A program made the translations under genes and the position numbers. The notes beneath the pieces are model-generated. The model was given only the letters and a program-made list of their open reading frames with translations. It was not told where the DNA came from and did no database searches. Shown piece by piece: positions 22,971-36,100 of a stretch of 64,000 nt of DNA. Origin of the DNA: Bradysia coprophila (Eukaryota; Arthropoda; Insecta; Diptera; Sciaridae); assembly GCF_014529535.1 (NCBI RefSeq), contig NW_023503493.1, forward strand, positions 1,054,001-1,118,000, written 5' to 3'. Within the stretch, counting starts at the first letter, position 1. Each line of letters opens with the position of its first letter.

Positions 22971-23530
22971 ATCCCGGCAAAAACTCTTTCAGAGCAAAGT
23001 TGGACGCAGTCTACAGTCTATATGTGTGATAACTTCTAAAACAAGTGATATCGCTAGAGGTGACGCTGTCAGCGTCGTTACGCAAAATTGAATTTCACAG
23101 CCAATTAATTGAAATTAGCTGATCTAGTTTTCCAAACCATTCGACAATCAATTTTTTTTTTCAGAAAAAATTTTAACCAACAGAATTTTGACTGAAAAAT
23201 TTTCAACAAAAAATTCTGCGTCGCATGTGGCAGATTAAATGTTCTCGTAGGTTTGTCCGTGAGCATCTGCCACTTTGCGACGCAGAATTTTTTGTTGAAA
23301 ATTTTTCAGTCAAAATTCTGTTGGTTAAAATTTTTTCTGAAAAAAAAAATTGATTGTCGAATGGTTTGGAAAAGTAGATCAGCTAATTTCAATTAATTGG
23401 CTGTGAAATTCAATTTTGCGTAACGACGCTGACAGCGTCACCTCTAGCGATATCACTTGTTTTAGAAGTTATCACACATATAGACTGTAGACTGCGTCCA
23501 ACTTTGCTCTGAAAGAGTTTTTGCCGGGAT
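22971..23530. mobile_element. Fold-back (palindromic) element, ~560 bp
   Basis: Nearly perfect inverted repeat with axis near 23256. It begins ATCCCGGCAAAAACTCTTTC and ends with the complement. Each arm carries ACTTCTAAAACAAGTGATAT, GCTAGAGGTGACGC and TCTGCGTCGC, the same boxes as copies 1 and 2. Confidence 0.85.
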
Positions 23531-23549
23531 ATCAGTCGTTTTAGAAGTT

Positions 23550-24590
23550 AAGTCGGAAGTTGACGAAAATTAGAGGTGTGTGCCGGTTTTAAAATAGTCG
23601 GCGGCGGTGCGCCGACTGGTAAGGGATCGGCGGCGGCTAAATTATTTCAGAACGGCACATTGACTTAGTGTCAAACTTCGAAAGAACTCAGCTGATAACA
23701 TTGTGATGCTGAGTTGCATAAAGTTGTTTTAGTAACACGCTAATACGTACCAATGTTGAAATGGTCCATAATTGTGAACAAAAATAGTGTTGATAATCAA
23801 GGCTCCACATTTTGTCTCTTTTTATACACTTTAGGATATGCAAAAATTTCAAAAGTCTTTTTGTTACGCTAATTTTGCACATCTTTGATTTGAAATTTTT
23901 CAAGTATGTGCATGTTGTCAAAATTCGCAATAGAAAAGTCTACCTCTACACAGTAATCTTTGCATAAAATGCGTAATGTGCAGTGCCGCATCTAGTATAC
24001 TCATACTCAGTGCTACGGACCATTCTAACCTAGCGCACTTACGATCTATATCCATAGGATACCAATATTAGTTGTAAGACGCCGCTCAATGAAACCATAT
24101 TTTACTTTGAAGTAAAAAAGTTGGTGCAATATTACGTCTTCTTGTGAAGATGTGACACTGTTAATTTTTTAAGTTATGGACTATGTATGCAAATGATTTT
24201 ATTCTGCCGCTATTTTGAGCATAAAAATGTTTATACTAATTATGCAAAAATAAAAGATATCAATAAATATCGTTTCATCTATAAAATTCATTACTTCATA
24301 TGAAACCTTGAAATATGTTTATGAACATTGTAAGAGTAACATTTGAAGTCGTATTCCAAATTTTTATTAAAATCGTTGTAAATGTTGCACACATTACAAA
24401 TGCAAATAATATGAAAACCTAAATTCTATATAACTTAACGTGTAGAAACGCTTTCATAGAAGAGAACATATACATTTTTAGCCAAACGTGGCCAACGTTT
24501 TGTCGTTAAGTTTGTATCATTGAGAAGGTGTCATTGATTCCGAATTGTAATGTAAGCTGTGTAGTGACCGCTATGTTGACTATTCCCTGA
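23550..24590. other. Gene-free AT-rich stretch inside the 3.4-kb composite
   Basis: No open frame of interest. Nothing links it to a known family. It may be the unique cargo or older host DNA trapped between repeats. Confidence 0.4.
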
Positions 24591-25135
24591 AAATTTGACG
24601 AAATTCGAAAATGTGACAAAATTTTAAAATTTAACGAAAATCGAAAATTTGACGAAAATCGAAAATTTGACGAAAATCGAAAATTTGACGAAAATCGAAA
24701 ATTTGACGAAAATCGAAAATTTGACGAAAATCGAAAATTTGATGAAAAACGAAAATTTGACGTAAATCGAAAATTTGACGAAAATTAAAAATTTGACGAA
24801 ATTTGACGAAATTTGAAAATTTGACGAAATTTGAAAATTTGACGAAATTTGACGAAATTCGAAAATTTGACGAAATTTTAAAATTTAACAAAAATCGAAA
24901 ATTTGAAGAAAATCGAAGATTTGACGAAAATCGAAAATTTGACGAAATTCGAAAATTTGACGAAATTTGACGAAATTTGACGAAATTCGAAAATTTGACG
25001 AAATTTGACGAAAATCGAAAATTTGACGAAAATAGAAAATTTGACGAAAATTAAAAAATTTGACGAAATTTGAAAATTTGACGAAATTTAACGAAAATCG
25101 AAAATTTGACGAAATTCGAAAATTTGACGAAGAAA
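24590..25135. repeat. 18-bp minisatellite (inverted orientation)
   Basis: Tandem CGAAAATCGAAAATTTGA units, the reverse complement of the arrays at 4.3 and 19.4 kb, followed at 25136-25800 by the common module in reverse (GGTTTTTCCTGGGGTAATGG, CGACCGTCGATAGATAG). Confidence 0.9.
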
Positions 25136-26765
25136 GTAATTCTCTATCTGCCACCATTCACAAATACCTCTAAAAACATAATTGACCCACCCATTTCCAA
25201 CTTTCGACATTTTTCACATATGCCAATGTGTTCTACTCGTAAAACTCTGAGACTTTGCCGAAGAAAGTAAATCTCTATCTCTCATAAGCCAAAAAATATT
25301 AGTCCTTTCATCCTACGCTCGAGTAGCTCAAAATTTGGTCACTCTGACCACTCTAGCTCAACCAAATCTGCACCAATTTTTCTAATTATTTTTTTGTTCG
25401 ATTCGTGTGGCGAATACCTTTCATTTGATGGGTCACACGCCCCTGCAGGTTTCAATACAGCTGAGCTACAGCTGAAAACGCGTTCCCGACCCTCGAAAAC
25501 CACACTCAGAAACCACTTCGAGGCCAATAAAACAAAATTCTGGTTTTTCCTGGGGTAATGGCGTATCACAATTTCATTTTTATGCCCACCCTGAGGTCCC
25601 TGCAAAATTTCATGGAGATTGGCTGACTAGTTTCCGAGATCGACCGTCGATAGATAGACAGACAGATAGATAGACAGATAGATAGAAACATACAGAGTAA
25701 GTTGAAAGATTTTGATTGTTTGGAAAACGTTAATTTGGTGCATTTTCTATCAAAATGACCAACTTCAAAACGATGTATCTCCGGCAATTTTAAAGTTACA
25801 TCGTCGAGTGACGATTCGGCTTTCTTCTTTATGAATGTTGTTCTTGTAGGACTCGTTTACTTTCATATTTTCCTAAGAGTAATTTCCTCAACATCTGCCA
25901 CCGTGCCGCAGATTTTTTTTTAGGGAAAATTATCTTTGTAAACTTTTTTGTTTGAAATTTCTTGCGTTTAGCCACAGAATGCGTCACCAAAACCGATATC
26001 AAGTGTTTTGGAAGTTCACCTCCGGAACTGTGTCACCTATTCCTGTAAAGGTTTTTGGCGGATATCAGGTGTTTTGGAAGATAAACTGTTGAAACTGCGT
26101 CACCTATTCTTGTTAAAGGTTTTTGGTCGATATGAGTTAATTTTCATTTCAATCTTAATTTTGGGAATGGGACCAAATCTTGAAGATTGTGTTTTGTGTT
26201 AAGCTTCCAGAATTGTCAATATTTTCAAAAGCGCTTTTGTCGCACCTCTCTACTGTTCGAACAAAAGTTTTTTCTTCTGGCAACAAAAACCCTCAATTAA
26301 ATTCATTTCAGGTACACCGTTCCCTAAGTTTACACGAAATGGACTTGAGGGTCCTTTACCGAATAGAGATTTTTGCTGAAACATAATGGTGTCGTAAGAC
26401 CTAGGATTTCACCATTTTTCCGACCAATCAATCGAAACATGGAACGAGCAGTACCGAATGACGAAGCACAGATCAACTTGATCGTCCACTTGATCAAAAT
26501 CACATCACTCAAACGGTGTCTTCGTGGCGATCGCTTCTCCAGAGTCATTACGTTCCGTTACGCGGCAGCAACAACGTAAAAAAAGCGAAAAAAATCCCCC
26601 TTGCGCTTCACCCAATTTTCTTTATTTCCGGACGATTTCTTTCGACAGTCGATTTGAAATGGTTCAGTTTGCAACATCCATCGGAAGTTTAATCGTTCAT
26701 TTGATCCATTCAATATGGAAAGAAGAAGAAAACAGTTGACATGCCCCCCATACAACTCGCAGCTA

Positions 26766-29500
26766 CTACGACATATTCAAATGCTCCTTGAATCGCATAA
26801 TCTGCTCCGTTTGTCCACGAATGTCGTCATGTCTGAGGAGGAACATAAGAATCAATTTACATTACCTCCACTGCCACTTCCGATCAATCCTGATACTTAC
26901 AGTTCGGTCAGCAGTTCCATGATCGTCCTCTCAACCTTGGGCTGCAGCACAATCGTCTTCTTCGTATTGTCTTTTTTGAACTGGTCCACTTGAATGTTTT
27001 GTTTCTCCATCTTCTTCTTGGCCATCAAAATGTTCCCGCTCAATGCCTTCGTCAGCGCATTAATCTTTTCGATTTGTTTCTGGAATTCGTGGGCGCGCTG
27101 TGCCGAATCGGGTGCTTTCAGCGTAGCCAGTCGGACCACCTCTTGGGCACGTTTGAATAAGCTCTGTTGTTTGTCGGAAACGTCCTCGTACCGATCGGCC
27201 AGTCGTTCGGCATTTTCGCGAATTTTCTCTTTCTCCTTCTGCAGCTGGGCAATCTCCTGTTTCTGTTGCTCCTTCAGCACCATCAGATGTTTGACGCGTT
27301 TGTCGATTTCCGTGCGCACCTTGTTCAGCTTCGGGAAGTACTGTTCGCGCAAAATTTCCACGGCATGCGTGAGCAGTTCGAACGATTCCTTGGCGGACGG
27401 TTCCGATGTTGTGTTCAGTTTCAGAATCGGTTGTAGCACATCAGCTACTAGAATACTTTTGATGTGGGACTCGAATTCCGAATTCGGCAATTGGTTCGGC
27501 TTCGTTTCGGTCGCATTCGATTTACGTTGCGGTTCCCGCAGACATCCCGAATCGACGATCAACGACAAGGAGACCACTTGTCCGCTCGCCAGTAGCAATA
27601 GGATCCCGGATGGTGACTGAATTTGGGTGAAACCGAGCACGGGATTCGTTTGACTTGAGTCAACCGCCTTGGTGCACACAAGATACTCGGCCCGACTCGG
27701 AGTGCTCAGCATATTTGTGGTTTCGATGTTGGAATCTGATAATGAACGGAACGGTGAATCCTCAAGACAATTCGGGTGAATCATTCGGCCATCCACTTAC
27801 CGTCGGAATCAACGAAACTCTGCAGATCGCGGACAAAGTTCACTGTGATCGCATGAAGGCCGGTGTTGTGATAGGCAAAGTATCGGGACTCGTCTGTAAA
27901 ATCTCTGAACGACAATCGAATCAATGACGAGGACACTCGTTGCATCTACGGCCGGACCATTCAATTACCTTTTCAGATGGATGGGACAGGTGCTCTGAAC
28001 GGTTTTCCCGGCAATGCCCAGTTCCAATTTAACGGTTTCCAGAACTTGCACGGAATACTGACACGGATGAAGGATCAGACTGGCATCGATGTCATTGAAA
28101 GCCTGTTCCTCCTCCTCTTCACTGTCCATCAGCAGGCCGTGGTGAATTTTACCGGTTGTTTCCGATAAGATTATGGTTGGTGGCAGCGACGGCAAAACGA
28201 TTAGCGAACACGAATCCAGGCCATAGTTGTCATCCGTAGCTGGATAAACAGAGAGTGGACCTTGCAGCTGTGGCCTGCAATTATAGCAAAACACATCACA
28301 ACTGATCGTCTCTCTGTTCATTCTGAAGCTTACTTGGCCGTTTCGATGCCAATTGACAGAATGTACAGGGTGCCATTACCACGAAGTATGACCAACGGCC
28401 ATTGGACACGACTCATGGCAGTGATTGTTGATTCCTGCAAAGCAGAGAAGACAAAAAAATGGGTTTCAAATGCGCCCGACGAGTGCTACGAGCCATACAT
28501 TTACGATGGACGATTGATTGAGGTTCTGCCCATCGTTACCGGTCGCAACAACTCGTGGCGGTGCAATGTCAAAATCAACGGCAGTGTCACCAAGACTATT
28601 CAGATAGGGAACGTTTGAACCAGATGGTGGCATTGCGACTGGCAGCGGTCCGACGCGCCACACATGAAGCAACATTTCTTCGTCGTAGACCCTGTCGAGT
28701 GGAAAGACGAAAAATGAACTTTCCGAATTCATCGGGACGACCGAAACCCACCGTATGGAGTTATTGGACAACAGCACCAGTAGATGAGAGTCTTTGGGCG
28801 AGGCTGGATGCCACCGGACCTGAAGCACTTCCAGCTGAATGTTGTTCGTGAACAGACGATCGTCCAAATTGTGAGATCTGGAAAATGCGAACGGAAATTG
28901 GTGGTGACGATGTCTGGCCCAAGCGAACTACATATTCACAAGGGACCACCGCACACAGACCTGCAAATAATTTTGTCTCTGCCTTCACTGAACGTTCCGT
29001 TCGGTCCGTAACGTCTAGGCAATTCTAGGATTGCAATGCCGCGACGGCCAGACAGTGCCACATAAGATCCCTCCTGCGATGGCGTTATTTTGTCGACCAT
29101 GTAGTTTTGTGGTGAGGATGGCAACAGGGTCTGCAGGAAGGAACGAGTGATGTTTATTACATTCCGAAGCACGAGATGCATTGAGGAAGCGCAATATACA
29201 TCGGAACATCATATGCACCGAACTACCGGTATGTGAGGTTATGTCCGATAGTTTATGACAGATTACGGCGCTTCTACCCAACGTTACCTGATACTTGATG
29301 GAATCATCAGTTCGAGCATTCGCTGCTCTCCAATTGAAACACATCAAGTTACAGTCGACGGCATTCCACACGAAAATCATGTCATCTTTGCATTCGACGA
29401 TATTCTGTGTTTCCGTTGCGGGTGCTATTGTGTTCCGCAGGGCGACAAACAATTTCCGATCGTTGAACTTGAAACAGTCGGTGTCGATCGAATTAGCCAT
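26766..29500 (-). CDS. Nup88: Nucleoporin Nup88 (Drosophila mbo homologue), 9 exons, about 702 aa
   Basis: Exons (minus): 29288-29500, 28961-29130, 28752-28877, 28505-28691, 28334-28434, 27969-28274, 27801-27904, 26901-27735, 26766-26832. The sum is 2109 nt, all phases join, and the length matches known Nup88 proteins. The N-terminal two thirds fit the beta-propeller: VALSGRRGIAILELPRRYG matches the family's GVMVLELPKRWG, followed by SNNSIR-VYDEEML and WPLVILRGNGTLYIL. The last 200 residues are a charged coiled coil (MVLKEQQKQEIAQLQKEKEK). The final exon is only 67 bp and adds LHDDIRGQTEQIMRFKEHLNMS. Reading straight on after exon 8 would stop at an in-frame TAA formed by the splice donor. 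Nup88 sits on the cytoplasmic face of the nuclear pore with Nup214 and modulates CRM1 export. The donor of exon 2 (GTCTGT) is weak and the donor of exon 4 (GTAAATG) was chosen to keep frame. Confidence 0.93.
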
Positions 29501-29854
29501 AATGTTTGGACTCGATCGAATCGGTAGTGGGACGTAAATGTAGTCGGTGCGATTTTAAGACGAGAGTGATCGCGGTTGTAAGATTCAATTCGATGAAAAA
29601 TGTAAACAAAAACAGAGCTGCGATGATTTTAGTAATGTCATCGATGCAGTGCTGACGGTGCTGACAGTACGTTGCGGTTCTGCCAGTACGTTGCAGTGCT
29701 GCCAGTATGTTACAGTGATGCAAACATTTTGTTTCAAAATTTTCAACTGCAACTGATATGTTTGTTTGAATAGGTTTTTACACTTTTTAGGAAAAATCCA
29801 ACGTAAAAAGGGTAAAAACGAATTTTGACTGGCCGAAAACAACCGACCGTCAAG

Positions 29855-30482
29855 ATGACGGTTAAGTTAGCTCAAAAGTTTTCTCAAAATTTTAGCGATA
29901 TCGCTAACCTTGAACGATTTTGCGCTACAAAATCAGTTAGCGCTATTTCGTAGCGCTAAATCAATTTTGAGAAATCTTCAGACATTTGGAATTTTGAGAA
30001 AACTTTCAGATTTTGGGACTGCAACGCAACATACCGCAAAACCTAAATGTTTTCTCAAAATTCAGTACGACCGTAGATATCCCAAGATTTTATAGATTTT
30101 ATAGTTTTCTCAAAATTCTGTATGACCGAAGATATCCCAAAATCTGAAAGTTTTCTCAGAATTTCGTACGACCGAAGTTATCCCAAAATCTGAAAGTTTT
30201 CTCAAAATTCCGTACGACCGAAGTTATCCCAAAATCTGACAGTTTTCTCAAAATTCCGTACGACCGAAGTTATCCCAAAATCTGACAGTTTTCTCAGAAT
30301 ACGAGACGACCGAAGTTATCCCAAAATCTGAAAGTTTTCTCAAAATTCCAAATGTCTGAAGATTTCTCAAAATTGATTTAGTGCTACGAAATAGCGCTAA
30401 CTGATTTTGTAGCGCAAAATCGTTCAAGGTTAGCGATATCGCTAAAATTTTGAGAAAACTTTTGAGCTAACTTAACCGTCAT
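29855..30482. mobile_element. MITE, 628 bp, with perfect 8-bp target duplication
   Basis: Terminal inverted repeats of about 165 bp (ATGACGGTTAAGTTAGCTCA at the left, its complement at the right) enclose about six ~47-bp tandem units. Flanked on both sides by CCGTCAAG (29847-29854 and 30483-30490). An 8-bp duplication is typical of hAT and P superfamilies. It lies about 350 bp upstream of the Nup88 start codon. Confidence 0.9.
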
Positions 30483-30488
30483 CCGTCA

Positions 30489-30700
30489 AGTATAGTTTCC
30501 ACTTAAAAAGAGCACTCCGTTTAGCCTCCGTTTACATGACAGTTGTAAAATAGAACAAAGGAACTGTCACGTAATCGGAGTACAAAATTGAAATAAATTC
30601 AATTTCCACTCCGTTTGCGCGACAGTTCTTTTGTTCTATTTTACAACTGTCATGTAAACGGAGGCTAAACGGAGTGCTCTTTTTAAGTGGAAACTATACT
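30489..30700. mobile_element. Palindromic MITE next to the 8-bp-TSD MITE
   Basis: Near-perfect inverted repeat (AGTATAGTTTCCACTTAAAA to its complement) of about 210 bp, flanked by TCA on both sides. It inserted in another MITE: the right flank TCATCCACAGAAGCAAACAT is the start of the TCATCCACAGAAGC family. Confidence 0.8.
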
Positions 30701-30989
30701 TCATCCACAGAAGCAAACATAACCGCAACTTAAACCAATTTGTTCGTTAAAACTTCAAAGTGATGTTGTGTTGGCTTCTCTGTGCATAACGTTTAACATT
30801 TTGAACGGCCTTGGAAGAAACCTATTCACAGTCATTCCGTTTTCATTCCGTGTTGCCTCCGTGTACATGACAGTTGGCATTTCATACAATAAAACACATT
30901 GTTTGAAATGACAACTGTCACGTACACGGAAGTAAAATGGAATGAAAACGGAGACAAAACGGAATGAAAACGGACGAATTTGAGGCCAC

Positions 30990-31277
30990 CTTTACTGTGC
31001 CTTCACACAACGATGCGAAAGTGACAGATGCGAAATTTTTCCTTTGTCCTAATTCACGCCGTAAATGCGGTCGAAATTCAGAATGCAAAGTGGGTCTTTC
31101 TAACGTAGCGCCATTTTCATATAATGAAGCGTTGAAATGTATATTTCGGTTCACTTTTTCATCGAATCGTTCACTTTAAATTCAAATTTTAGGCAATGTT
31201 ACGGCGTGAATTGCAAGGAACAAACGAAAAATTTCGCATCTGTCACTTTCGAGTCGTTATGTGTAGGCACAGTTAGG
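30990..31277. mobile_element. MITE of the GACAGATGCGAAATTTT family, copy 2
   Basis: Same termini as the copy at 11.25 kb (CTTCACACAACGATGCGAAA and its complement at 31220-31277), with a ~170-bp insert holding another palindromic sequence (TTCACGCCGTAAATGCGG ... GGCGTGAATT). Confidence 0.7.
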
Positions 31278-32261
31278 TCGTTGGGTCGCTTGAAATTACA
31301 AAACACAAAGGACTGTTATGGTTAGAGTGAGACTACAGAAGACCGGTTTAATTAATTCATGCCTTGGGCAAAAATTTACGCAATTTTTCTCGTAATTCAC
31401 GCCGTAAGTGCGGTCAAAATTCTAAATCTTTCTCACGCAAGTCTTTTTAACGCAGCGTCATTTTCATGCAAGGAAGCGCTGAAATGTATTTTTCGGTTCA
31501 CTTTTTCATCGACTCTTTCACTTGAAATTCAAATTTTATGCATACTTAGGCATTTTAGGCGTGAATTTAGGCCATCAGCATGAAAAGTTGTATCACATCT
31601 GTTGTGGACGGTTTCTTTTAGCTACTTTCGCTTGTCACTGCGTTCGGACTACAACCCGCGATATTGACTAAAATATACTGTCCACAACAGATACGTAAAC
31701 ACAACAGAGATGAACCTAAACCTAAGCCCTAAACCTAAACGTCAACAAATTCTTTGTAAATTTTTCGTTAAAATTTTCGTCAACCTGAAAGTTGAGGTTA
31801 AGTTGCTGTGGATGAAATTTGACATTTCGAAATGACCCTGGAACAAACCTGTAGCACTACGATTTTTTGAAAATGTTCTACGATAGATTAAAGGATAGGA
31901 CAATGAAGCATTGAAAGTGTGATTTGGTCGTAGTTTTCATTGACAGATGCAGCAATTGCAATTTTCGATGGAGAAATTTTTAACCCTTTATTTGACAGTT
32001 ACGACAAGGAGCAAAACACGTTTTCAATGCCTCGTTTGTTTTCAGCCTGAGAAATTTTTTCATGTATCGTCCGTTTGGTAAGTGAATCGCCTCCGACTTT
32101 CGGTTTTGATTTATGTTGTTTGCCCGTTGCCACGCGTGTTGTTGTCAAATTTAAGGTTCTTTATTGGTCTGTTCCCAGTGCAACATCGGAACGTCTTCCA
32201 CAGACAACATAAGCAAACAAAATGTATGGAAAAGCGTTGCGATTATCAATGAAAGTCTAGA

Positions 32262-32393
32262 ACAGGTATGGTCGATCGGCGAATTCGTCTTAAACGCACT
32301 CACATTTTATGTCAAAATAATATGAAAGTGAGTGCGTTTAAGTACGAAAATCAAATTTTTATGTCCTCCGGGCGGACAATTGACCATACCTGT
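32262..32393. mobile_element. MITE of the AGGTATGGTC family, 132 bp
   Basis: Termini ACAGGTATGGTCGATCGGC and ATTGACCATACCTGT. The flanks themselves form an outer inverted repeat (ATCAATGAAAGT / ACACTTTCATTGGCGAT), indicating insertion into another palindrome. Confidence 0.75.
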
Positions 32394-33121
32394 TTTACAC
32401 TTTCATTGGCGATTATGGCTCTGTGGATGACGTTTGACAATATAGATCTATCGGAAGGTTACGTAGGATGCTTGGTGAAAAAGGACTTCACCTTGCCCAA
32501 ATTTAATACCTTAGACAGTATCTGACACTACAATATATTCAACATGCAAAAACTAAATTTCGAAACTCTGTGCTTGCACTGCGGTAACTCCAGCAAACTC
32601 CAGTTTTGTTTTAATTGACGATGAATGACATTCGTTAGGTCAAGTTCGTAGATGGATGATATTGGAGTCCATGCCATAAGTGCGAATTACTTGATATGTT
32701 TTGAAATAAGAGGAGCCCTTACGGCGTGAGTAGTGAGATGGGAGTTACGGTTAGAGAGAGAATTAAAACTTGCCTTGACGTACTTGTCATTGAATATAAA
32801 TTTTGACACATCAGTTCCAGGCTAGACGAGCAGTCACAGCAGTAAGCTAAAATGCCTGATATGTTGAATTAATTTGCATTTATTGATCAAAGCCTCCAAA
32901 CTTGTATAAATAGAGACTCCGATTTTAAGATAATGGCTTGCTTGGGTTTGCAACAAGCAATGATCACCGATAAAACCAGTGTTGCCATCTGCTCACTTTC
33001 CAACGCTGGAATACGGATGAACATAAAAAGTGTTGCCGGACGGTGGTGGCGCCACTGGTTCCATAGCTGAATACGGTTCAACATGTAACTAGCTCCACAA
33101 TTTACGCTCGCAGTATTCTTG

Positions 33122-36100
33122 TTACTGTTGATGGGCATAGCTCACGGTGTCAGTTAACTCGAACTGAATTAAGATCGCCAGATACGATGCCACTGTTGCC
33201 AACACCTAAAAGTTGAATGTCTCACAATGTTCCGGTACAAAATTGAACTCAAGTGAAAATTTCTCACTGAAATTTCCGTTTGCTTGTTGATGACACAGAA
33301 TTTGATGTTCTTTATCGTGCACGACTGGTCCAGTAGTTGGAGGGATAAAATCTCAATCTATATGAATGAAAAGCCAAACATTTGGTTGGGGTTACCATTC
33401 AGAGAAACGGTAACGACTGCACATAGCGTTATCATTTCTCTGCATGAACTTAATCGTATCACCCTCACAATATTCTTCATCCGAAATTCTACATTTTTCG
33501 CCCAGAACTGATGGATGATGCTCGTGAATTTAACATTCTGAAACGATAGATTTCAAATGCAAATGACAGTGGAAAGCGATTTTCTCAAACCATTTTGTGC
33601 ACCACTGTCGATGCACTTGCTACACAGTAAAAGTCTATCCAATGAAATAAAGCGAATCCAATGGCGGCCGTTAGGTCGATCAGCACATCCGTAGTCGGGA
33701 CACTTTCGTTCCGTTTATATTTTCTCATCAAACTGCTGTACAAATTGAACCACTGTAATTCAAAATATGTTTTGCTCTCAAAATATCCACTTTTCATTCG
33801 CCCCATTTTATTGAAATTTAAACGGACAGGACGCGAAGTTTCTCGTTTACGTAACTACAATACAAATATTCGTAACTTGACAGTTGCGTGTATAAAGTCC
33901 CATAAGAAGTGTCAAGTAACGAATTCTTACAGTTACGAACGTAGGAGAATTGAGACCTAGCAAACAAACTCTCTCAGAAAATCGAATTAGGGTGTAAAAT
34001 AAGTTTGAGAAACTCTGATGCTTCTTCGTAAGGCTTAAAGTGAACAGACTCACAAATCGTAAACAAGTTGACATGTTGATTTATTTCGCTCCGCTCGTAT
34101 GGAAAACTTGGGTCGTTTGCTGAAAAAATCTTATTACAAGCGAGAATTGAAATAGACAAAAAATCATAATTTTCATCGTAAACAATCATACCAAAAAATC
34201 CATTTGTCCGTTGTTGTTCGGTTTTTGTTTTTGACAGCTACGTACACGCGGCATGCATTTTTGTAAAATTTTCGAAAATTCGAACTAGAACACTGTAGAA
34301 TATTCCAGTTCGAATTTTGAAAACATTACGAATAACTTTGTCCCCGCAGAATCCCAAATGAAAAATTGCAAAAGTGAACACCGCAGCATAATTTCAATTC
34401 TCGCACTTCTTTCCCCACCTTAATGACTGTAGTTTGTTTGCTAGAGTCCTGGCCCCGAGCTCCGATTCTTGTAAATTTATGAATTCGTAACTTGACAGTT
34501 GTCACCTTAAAAGTTACGAATCGTATGGCTCACTCTTACCATTAAGGTGACAACTGTCAAGTTACGAATTCTTAAATTTACGAAAATCGGCGTCCTGTTG
34601 AAATGATAAAGTTGGTACCAACTCTATCATTTCTCTGGAATATAATCTGTTTCGCGTATGGTGTCAATTTACTGTACCGTAATCAATGTGAAGAAGAAAG
34701 ATCCCAAAGTCGTTAGGATCACTTGCACAGCGAAGAACTGCTGGATATGTTTTAGTAAGATTATCGTGTCTGCAAACAGCATTGATGTCACCTCCAGTGA
34801 ATCGACGATACCGTTAGTACATTTCTGGTTTATTAAAAACAAAAATCATTTGTTACTATATGGTGTTTCCATCTGTCATCGACAACGACACAAAACTAAG
34901 CGTTGGGTTCTTCTTATCAAAGCGTACTATAATTACAGATCAAACTATAGATCATTATTATTATACTCGTCAACGTAACCCCACTTAATTTTTCGTCAAG
35001 CAGTCCTTAACCTCAATTAATTGACGTTAAATGCGTTCAATTTACTGGTTTTTTCATGAAAATCGTTCGTTTAATAGGTTTCTTCCAAGGCCATTCAAAA
35101 TGTCAATCGTCATCCACAGAGAGGGCAACACAACCTCACTTTGAAGTTTCAACGAACAAATTTTTTTCAAGTTGCGGTTATGTTTGCTTCTGTGGATGCT
35201 CTCGTTCGTTTTCGGCTTGTCAAAATTCGTTTTTACCGTACGATGGAAGAAACCTATTCATTCGATTTTTCGACATGTCTGACAGCTGGGATCGTGTCTG
35301 ACGTTTACAAGATCATGAAAATGATGTATAGTAAACACTCAACGCAAACGGCTCACAACCTTCACTGCAAAGGAAATAATCACTGAAATAATGCAAGTCC
35401 CAACACTATTCAAGCATTGAAAAGGGACAGTGTATCCAACCAATTTTTGCACTGTAAAAAACCTTTTCATACAAAATATTATTTGGCAGCTGTCACTGGA
35501 AGCACTTTTGCGTGAAGTACGTTGCAGATCCACAAAAACTCACGGAACTCCCCAGTTTCGGGAGAAGCTAATTTTTGTAACACACCAGTCAAATTCGCTT
35601 TGTTAGGTTGCAACACATGCCAAATCTCAATACTAATCAACCACGGGGTATTCACTCTGCCTTTGTATTTCGGTATGTCACTCGAATTGCTGGTTTACAA
35701 AAATGACAGTGGCTCACATCAAAATCAGCTGTCACTAACTTCAGTACGTTCTGTCAGATTCAAATCAATCAAATTCATCAGTTTTGGTTTTTCTGTTTTC
35801 TAAATTTTGATTTTGTTTAATTTTACTTTATTTTTGGTGAACGCTTTGAAAATTACAGGAGAACTAAAGCAAAGTTAGTTTTATCTAATAAATCTTAGCC
35901 ATAGATAACGAAGGGTCAACAAATACATTTAATTTTAGATGCCGGTATACTGTTCTGTTCCACAATGTACGACGAAAGGTACAGGTGGGATGCACCGATT
36001 TCCTGCTGATCCACAACTGAAACGGAAGTGGATGGATGTAACAAGAACGCAACATCTGCAAGATTCCAAAAGCTGTAGAATTTGTCGCAAACATTTCAAA

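Larger units (their letters stand above)
22749..26133. mobile_element. 3.4-kb composite bounded by ~220-bp long inverted repeats
   Basis: Left arm 22749-22971 and right arm 25911-26133 are complementary (TCTTCCAAAACACCTGATAT and GGTGACGCATTCTGTGGC on the left, their reverse complements on the right). Inside are a second fold-back (22971-23530), a gene-free AT-rich stretch (23550-24590), and an inverted partial copy of the common module plus minisatellite (24590-25800). No transposase is seen. It is a nest of members of one fold-back family. Confidence 0.7.

Noticed and set aside
26994..27620. 208-codon plus-strand frame opposite Nup88
   Set aside because: Shadow of the Nup88 coiled-coil exon. 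The minus frame matches the family, the plus frame matches nothing known.
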